Source: Bacilli bacterium (GTDB lineage: Bacteria > Bacillota > Bacilli > RF39 > UBA660). Taken from it: DNA of 64,000 bases. The position numbers were made by a program, and so were the translations under genes. The stretch's first letter is position 1. The number at the start of each line of letters is the position of its first letter. The notes under the pieces were generated by a model that was not told where the DNA came from, ran no database searches, and worked only from the letters and a program-made list of their open reading frames with translations. Location: positions 1 through 64,000 of the forward strand of contig JAFXSE010000099.1 of the NCBI GenBank assembly GCA_017525855.1, in the 5' to 3' direction. Of the stretch, positions 60,708 to 64,000 are shown in pieces.

Positions 60708-62582
60708 ATGGAATCTGATATTTTAAATAATTTAAAAAAAGATTTTTCATTTTTAAAAGTAGATGATCAATTTTTTACTATGATTATAAATAAATGCACA
60801 ATTCACAATAATTTAGATATAAAAAAATTATATGATATCATTAATGAAACAATTAAAGATGAAATAAAAAATAATACTAACTATTTAATAAATTTTTTAG
60901 AACAAAAAGAAACCTGTCAAAATCAAAAAGAAGCTAAAGAGTCCTTAAACAGTTTTACATCATTTTTAAAAGAATACGATATAAGTATTACTAATGATCT
61001 TTATATGCAGTTAATGACTAGTAGTAGTCTTTTTTCACATATTATTGAAATGATAGTCTTAGATAATGAAACATATCAAAATAACATAAGAGATTTAAAT
61101 GAATATTCAATACAATTTATTGATATATATTATGAGAATAATCTAAAAGAAATATATGATGATAACAAAGATATTCAAGATCAAGAGTCTAGTTATTATA
61201 TAACAGATGCTATTCAACAATATATAAATGAAATTAATAAAATACCATTATTAACAAAAGAAGACGAATATGAATTAACAACTATTTACAGAAAAACAAA
61301 AAGTAAAAAAATAAGAAATAAAATAATTGAAAGTAATTTAAGATTAGTTGTCTCTATAGCTAAAAAAATATATCGTAAGAATAGAAAAATACCTTTTGGA
61401 GAATTAATTAGCATCGGAAATGAAGGGCTATTCAAAGCATTAGAAGATTATGATCCTGATATAGCAAAGTTTTCAACTTATGCTACTGGTAAGATAAAAC
61501 AAAAAATGTATCGCGAAATACAAAATACACAAAGCATCATTAGAATACCTGTAGGTGTGCAAGAAGATATAATAACTTATAATAGAAATAAAAAACTATT
61601 AACAAACAAACTAGGAAGAACACCTACTATAAAGGAAATTGCAGACTACTTAAAAATAAGTATGAAAGATATTGCTATATATGAAAGTGACATTAGTGAT
61701 GTAGTTAGCTTAAATGAACGCGTAAAGGAAGATAAAAATACAGAGCTTATTGAGTTCGTTTGCTCTACAGAAAGCGAATCACCAGAACACATCGTTGTAT
61801 CAAAAGATTATGTAAAACACTTAAGACAAAGTTTTTTAAAACTTACTAAGTCAGAATTGTATGTATTATTATTAAGAAGTGGTTTATATGATGGTATAAA
61901 GTATAATTTATCTGAAACAAGTGAAAAACTATATGACTTAAAAATTAAAAACAAAAAATTAAGCCATGAAAGAATTCGTCAAATAGAATCAATAGCTATT
62001 GAAAAAGCAAAAAAAATAATAGATGATGAAATGAAAAACATTGATAGTATAAATGACAACAAAATAGATAATGAGATTTTAAAAATCGAAACATTTCTAA
62101 AAAATACAGAAGATAGTATACTAAAAGAGATTTTAGAAAAGCTACCATCATATCATACTGTTGCACTAAAAAATTGCTTTGGCGAAAACCTTTTAAAACC
62201 AACCTTACAATTATCAACAATAGAAAATCAAAACATAATAATAAAAATCGTATGGCCTAAAGTAATTAGTATATTTAATAATATAACAACAAAAAAAGAT
62301 AATAGATTAGTAAATACAGAGTATTTATTTAATAACTTGTATCAAATATGCAAAGAGGAATCATTTGAAAAAATAGATAAAGCTATAGATGGTTTAACTC
62401 CAATAGACCGATTAGAATTATATAAATACTATGATATGTATACTGGAAATTTTATATACAAAGAAAACTTAACTCAAGAACAAATTAAAAGCATCATTTC
62501 AATCATAAAGAAAATAGAAGATAGTTTGCCTATTGATATGAGAAAACATAAAAAATATACAAAGGAAAAGAATCAAAATTAG
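60708..62582 (+). CDS. Divergent sigma-70 factor with long N- and C-terminal extensions
   Basis: A 624-residue sigma-70-family protein; AGGTGAG sets ATG 60708. The first ~165 residues are helical and unrecognised. Region 1.2-2 begins at [22 protein letters not shown] and includes [36 protein letters not shown] (split) and [19 protein letters not shown]; the usual T-W-W-I-R-Q is replaced by T-G-K-I-K-Q. Region 3 has [12 protein letters not shown]. Region 4 ends in [17 protein letters not shown], but about 8 extra residues separate its two HTH helices. Another ~170 residues follow. It is probably an alternative sigma factor; its promoters are unknown. A paralogue follows 22 bases later. Confidence 0.8.
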   Translation: MESDILNNLKKDFSFLKVDDQFFTMIINKCTIHNNLDIKKLYDIINETIKDEIKNNTNYLINFLEQKETCQNQKEAKESLNSFTSFLKEYDISITNDLYMQLMTSSSLFSHIIEMIVLDNETYQNNIRDLNEYSIQFIDIYYENNLKEIYDDNKDIQDQESSYYITDAIQQYINEINKIPLLTKEDEYELTTIYRKTKSKKIRNKIIESNLRLVVSIAKKIYRKNRKIPFGELISIGNEGLFKALEDYDPDIAKFSTYATGKIKQKMYREIQNTQSIIRIPVGVQEDIITYNRNKKLLTNKLGRTPTIKEIADYLKISMKDIAIYESDISDVVSLNERVKEDKNTELIEFVCSTESESPEHIVVSKDYVKHLRQSFLKLTKSELYVLLLRSGLYDGIKYNLSETSEKLYDLKIKNKKLSHERIRQIESIAIEKAKKIIDDEMKNIDSINDNKIDNEILKIETFLKNTEDSILKEILEKLPSYHTVALKNCFGENLLKPTLQLSTIENQNIIIKIVWPKVISIFNNITTKKDNRLVNTEYLFNNLYQICKEESFEKIDKAIDGLTPIDRLELYKYYDMYTGNFIYKENLTQEQIKSIISIIKKIEDSLPIDMRKHKKYTKEKNQN

Positions 62583-62604
62583 ATTTATCAAAAGGAAGAT
62601 GATT

Positions 62605-64000
62605 ATGAAAAGTATAGAAGAATACATTGAAAATAATATAAAAGAATCTACAAATTTACAGGAAAATGTAAATAGTGTAAATTCTATTACAAGTTATTTA
62701 GAACAAAATAATATAGAAATAACATTTGAGTTTTATGATAACTTATTAAAAAAATCTTTGTTGCTCACTCAAATTATTGAAAAAATAGTATCAGAAAAAA
62801 AATCAAGAGAATGTACACTTGAAAGTTTAGGGTTGAACAATTCATCACAAGAATTAGTGGAAGTTTATTGTATTATAAGAGGAGAAGAATTAGATGAAGA
62901 ACCTGAAGTACAAGATGAAATAATTGACACAGATATTAGTATTGGAAAAGAGTTTGATTTAGTACAACTAATTTATAAAGAAATGGGTAAAAATAAATTA
63001 CTTACTAAAGAAGAAGAAAAAGAATTAACCACACTATATTACAATACAAAAGAAAAAAAGTATAAAGATAAATTAGTAGAAACAAATTTAAGATTAGTTG
63101 TATCAATTGCCAAAAAATATCAAGGAAGAGGACTTCAACTACCAGATTTAATTCAAGAAGGAAGTTTAGGACTTTTAGAGGGAATAGAAAAATATGATCC
63201 TAATAAAGGATTTAGGATTTCTACTTATGTTACTTGGTGGATTAGACAATATATAACTAGAGCCATAGCTAACCAAGGAAGAAATATAAGAATACCAGTA
63301 CATTATATAGAAAACGCTAATAAGTATAAAAAAGAAAAAGCCGCTCTATCTGCAAAACTTCAAAGAGAATGTACTATAGCAGAAATTGCAAAACACTTAA
63401 ATATCACAATTGAACAAGCAATTGAATATGAAAATTATTTAACAGATACAGTTAGCCTAAATCTCAAAGTAGGAGATGAAGAAGATTCAGAGTTTGGAGA
63501 CTTTATTCCTGATAATAAATCTATCGAAGAAGAAGCAATAAAACATGTAGAAAGAGAAAGACTTTTATCAATTCTAAGTTGTTTAGATGAAAAACAAAAA
63601 ACTGTATTAATTCTAAGATTTGGATTAGATAATGGATATGAAAAAACATTAGATGAAGTAGGTGAAATACTACCTACATTAGGTTTAACTAAAGGTAAGA
63701 TTACAAGAGAAAGAGTAAGACAAATAGAAGCAAAAGCCTTAAGGAAAGTAAGACAAATTATAAAAAATAAAGCTGCAGGAATAAAAAAGTCAGAAGAAGC
63801 TGCTGAAACAAAAAAAGTAAAAAAAGAAAAAAGTACATTATATACTACTAACTTTTATAACTATTACATAAAAAAAGGTTATACAACAGAACAAATTAAT
63901 TACTTTTTAACTAGATTTTCAAAAGCAGAATTAGATATATTACATGAAGTATATGGCAAAAAACTACTAATAATAAATACTGAAAAGATAACATCAGAAA
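62605..64000 (+). CDS. RpoD-like sigma factor, runs off the window
   Basis: 465 codons are present and the frame is open at the window end. GGAAGATGATT precedes ATG 62605. Residues 1-125 are helical; region 1.2-2 starts near 127 ([20 protein letters not shown]) with [41 protein letters not shown] (split) and the intact [18 protein letters not shown] melting element. IRIPVHYIE begins region 3. Region 4 is [19 protein letters not shown] and [19 protein letters not shown], separated by an insertion (PTLGLTKGK) absent from normal RpoD. At least 75 more residues follow. The melting and HTH residues are housekeeping-like, yet region 1.1 is missing; whether this is the main sigma is unclear. Confidence 0.8.
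   Translation, partial: MKSIEEYIENNIKESTNLQENVNSVNSITSYLEQNNIEITFEFYDNLLKKSLLLTQIIEKIVSEKKSRECTLESLGLNNSSQELVEVYCIIRGEELDEEPEVQDEIIDTDISIGKEFDLVQLIYKEMGKNKLLTKEEEKELTTLYYNTKEKKYKDKLVETNLRLVVSIAKKYQGRGLQLPDLIQEGSLGLLEGIEKYDPNKGFRISTYVTWWIRQYITRAIANQGRNIRIPVHYIENANKYKKEKAALSAKLQRECTIAEIAKHLNITIEQAIEYENYLTDTVSLNLKVGDEEDSEFGDFIPDNKSIEEEAIKHVERERLLSILSCLDEKQKTVLILRFGLDNGYEKTLDEVGEILPTLGLTKGKITRERVRQIEAKALRKVRQIIKNKAAGIKKSEEAAETKKVKKEKSTLYTTNFYNYYIKKGYTTEQINYFLTRFSKAELDILHEVYGKKLLIINTEKITSE

Noticed and set aside
1..64000. UGA reassignment (mycoplasma-type code)
   Set aside because: TGA acts as a stop in clear genes such as recX and spoVAC, and conserved tryptophans in recognisable genes are encoded by TGG.
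1..64000. CRISPR array, prophage or insertion sequence
   Set aside because: No spaced direct repeats, integrase, transposase or phage structural genes are visible on either strand.

Overview
The window is AT-rich chromosomal DNA from a low-GC, endospore-forming, fermentative Bacillota. The support is direct: a dacF-spoIIAA-sigF-spoVAC-spoVAD-spoVAE block, small spore-coat-type proteins, Firmicute-style suf genes (C-D-S-U-B), pyruvate formate-lyase with its activase, scpAB, strong AGGAGG-type ribosome sites and a sortase/LPxTG-like surface protein. UGA is used as a stop (for example in recX and spoVAC), so this is the standard bacterial code and not the mycoplasma code. An anaerobic, gut-associated lineage near Erysipelotrichia or the RF39-type Bacilli is my inference, not proven. 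I saw no phage, IS element, CRISPR array, rRNA or replication origin.

Layout. 1-11.3 kb: a partial HExxH peptidase, an NAGPA-type phosphodiester glycosidase, an ADP-ribosyltransferase-like protein, trigger factor, a metal exporter, recX, a PrsA-like foldase, two tiny YjcZ-like sporulation proteins behind a SigK-like promoter, a CmpB-family membrane protein and a HIT protein. 11.3-18.6 kb: a repeat-bearing coiled-coil protein, the suf operon with a very short SufD, a tail-less SSB, an Xre regulator and a GNAT enzyme. 18.7-24.3 kb: a cell-surface block made of a thioester-domain adhesin, a sortase, a membrane protein, two VanY-type carboxypeptidases and a VanW protein.

24.4-38.1 kb is a surface-glycan locus: a GT4, five stand-alone or fused GT2 domains, a GT32 fusion, a TagGH/Wzm-Wzt-type ABC exporter, a GT-C-like membrane protein and an acyltransferase, followed by a beta-helix-type surface protein. 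39.6-42.6 kb holds a small unknown gene, pncC, what looks like the first 26 codons of an NAD kinase gene, and a promoter / 29-codon ORF / terminator / ABC-transporter arrangement that looks like a leader-peptide attenuator.

42.7-54.1 kb is sporulation and chromosome biology: dacF, two consensus Spo0A boxes, spoIIAA-sigF with no spoIIAB between them, spoVAC-D-E, scpAB, a second S11 carboxypeptidase, tRNA-Leu(CAA), a WG-repeat membrane protein and coat-type genes around a Spo0A-box-like site. 54.1-64 kb: pflA/pflB, a YitT protein, RNase R, tRNA-Thr(CGT), and two adjacent sigma-70 paralogues that share an insertion inside the region 4 helix-turn-helix and carry long C-terminal extensions.

The strongest leads for something undescribed are the SpoIIAB-less sigF operon with a degenerate SpoIIAA, the pair of odd sigma factors, the thioester-adhesin/sortase/membrane-protein cassette, and the small-ORF attenuator in front of the ABC transporter.
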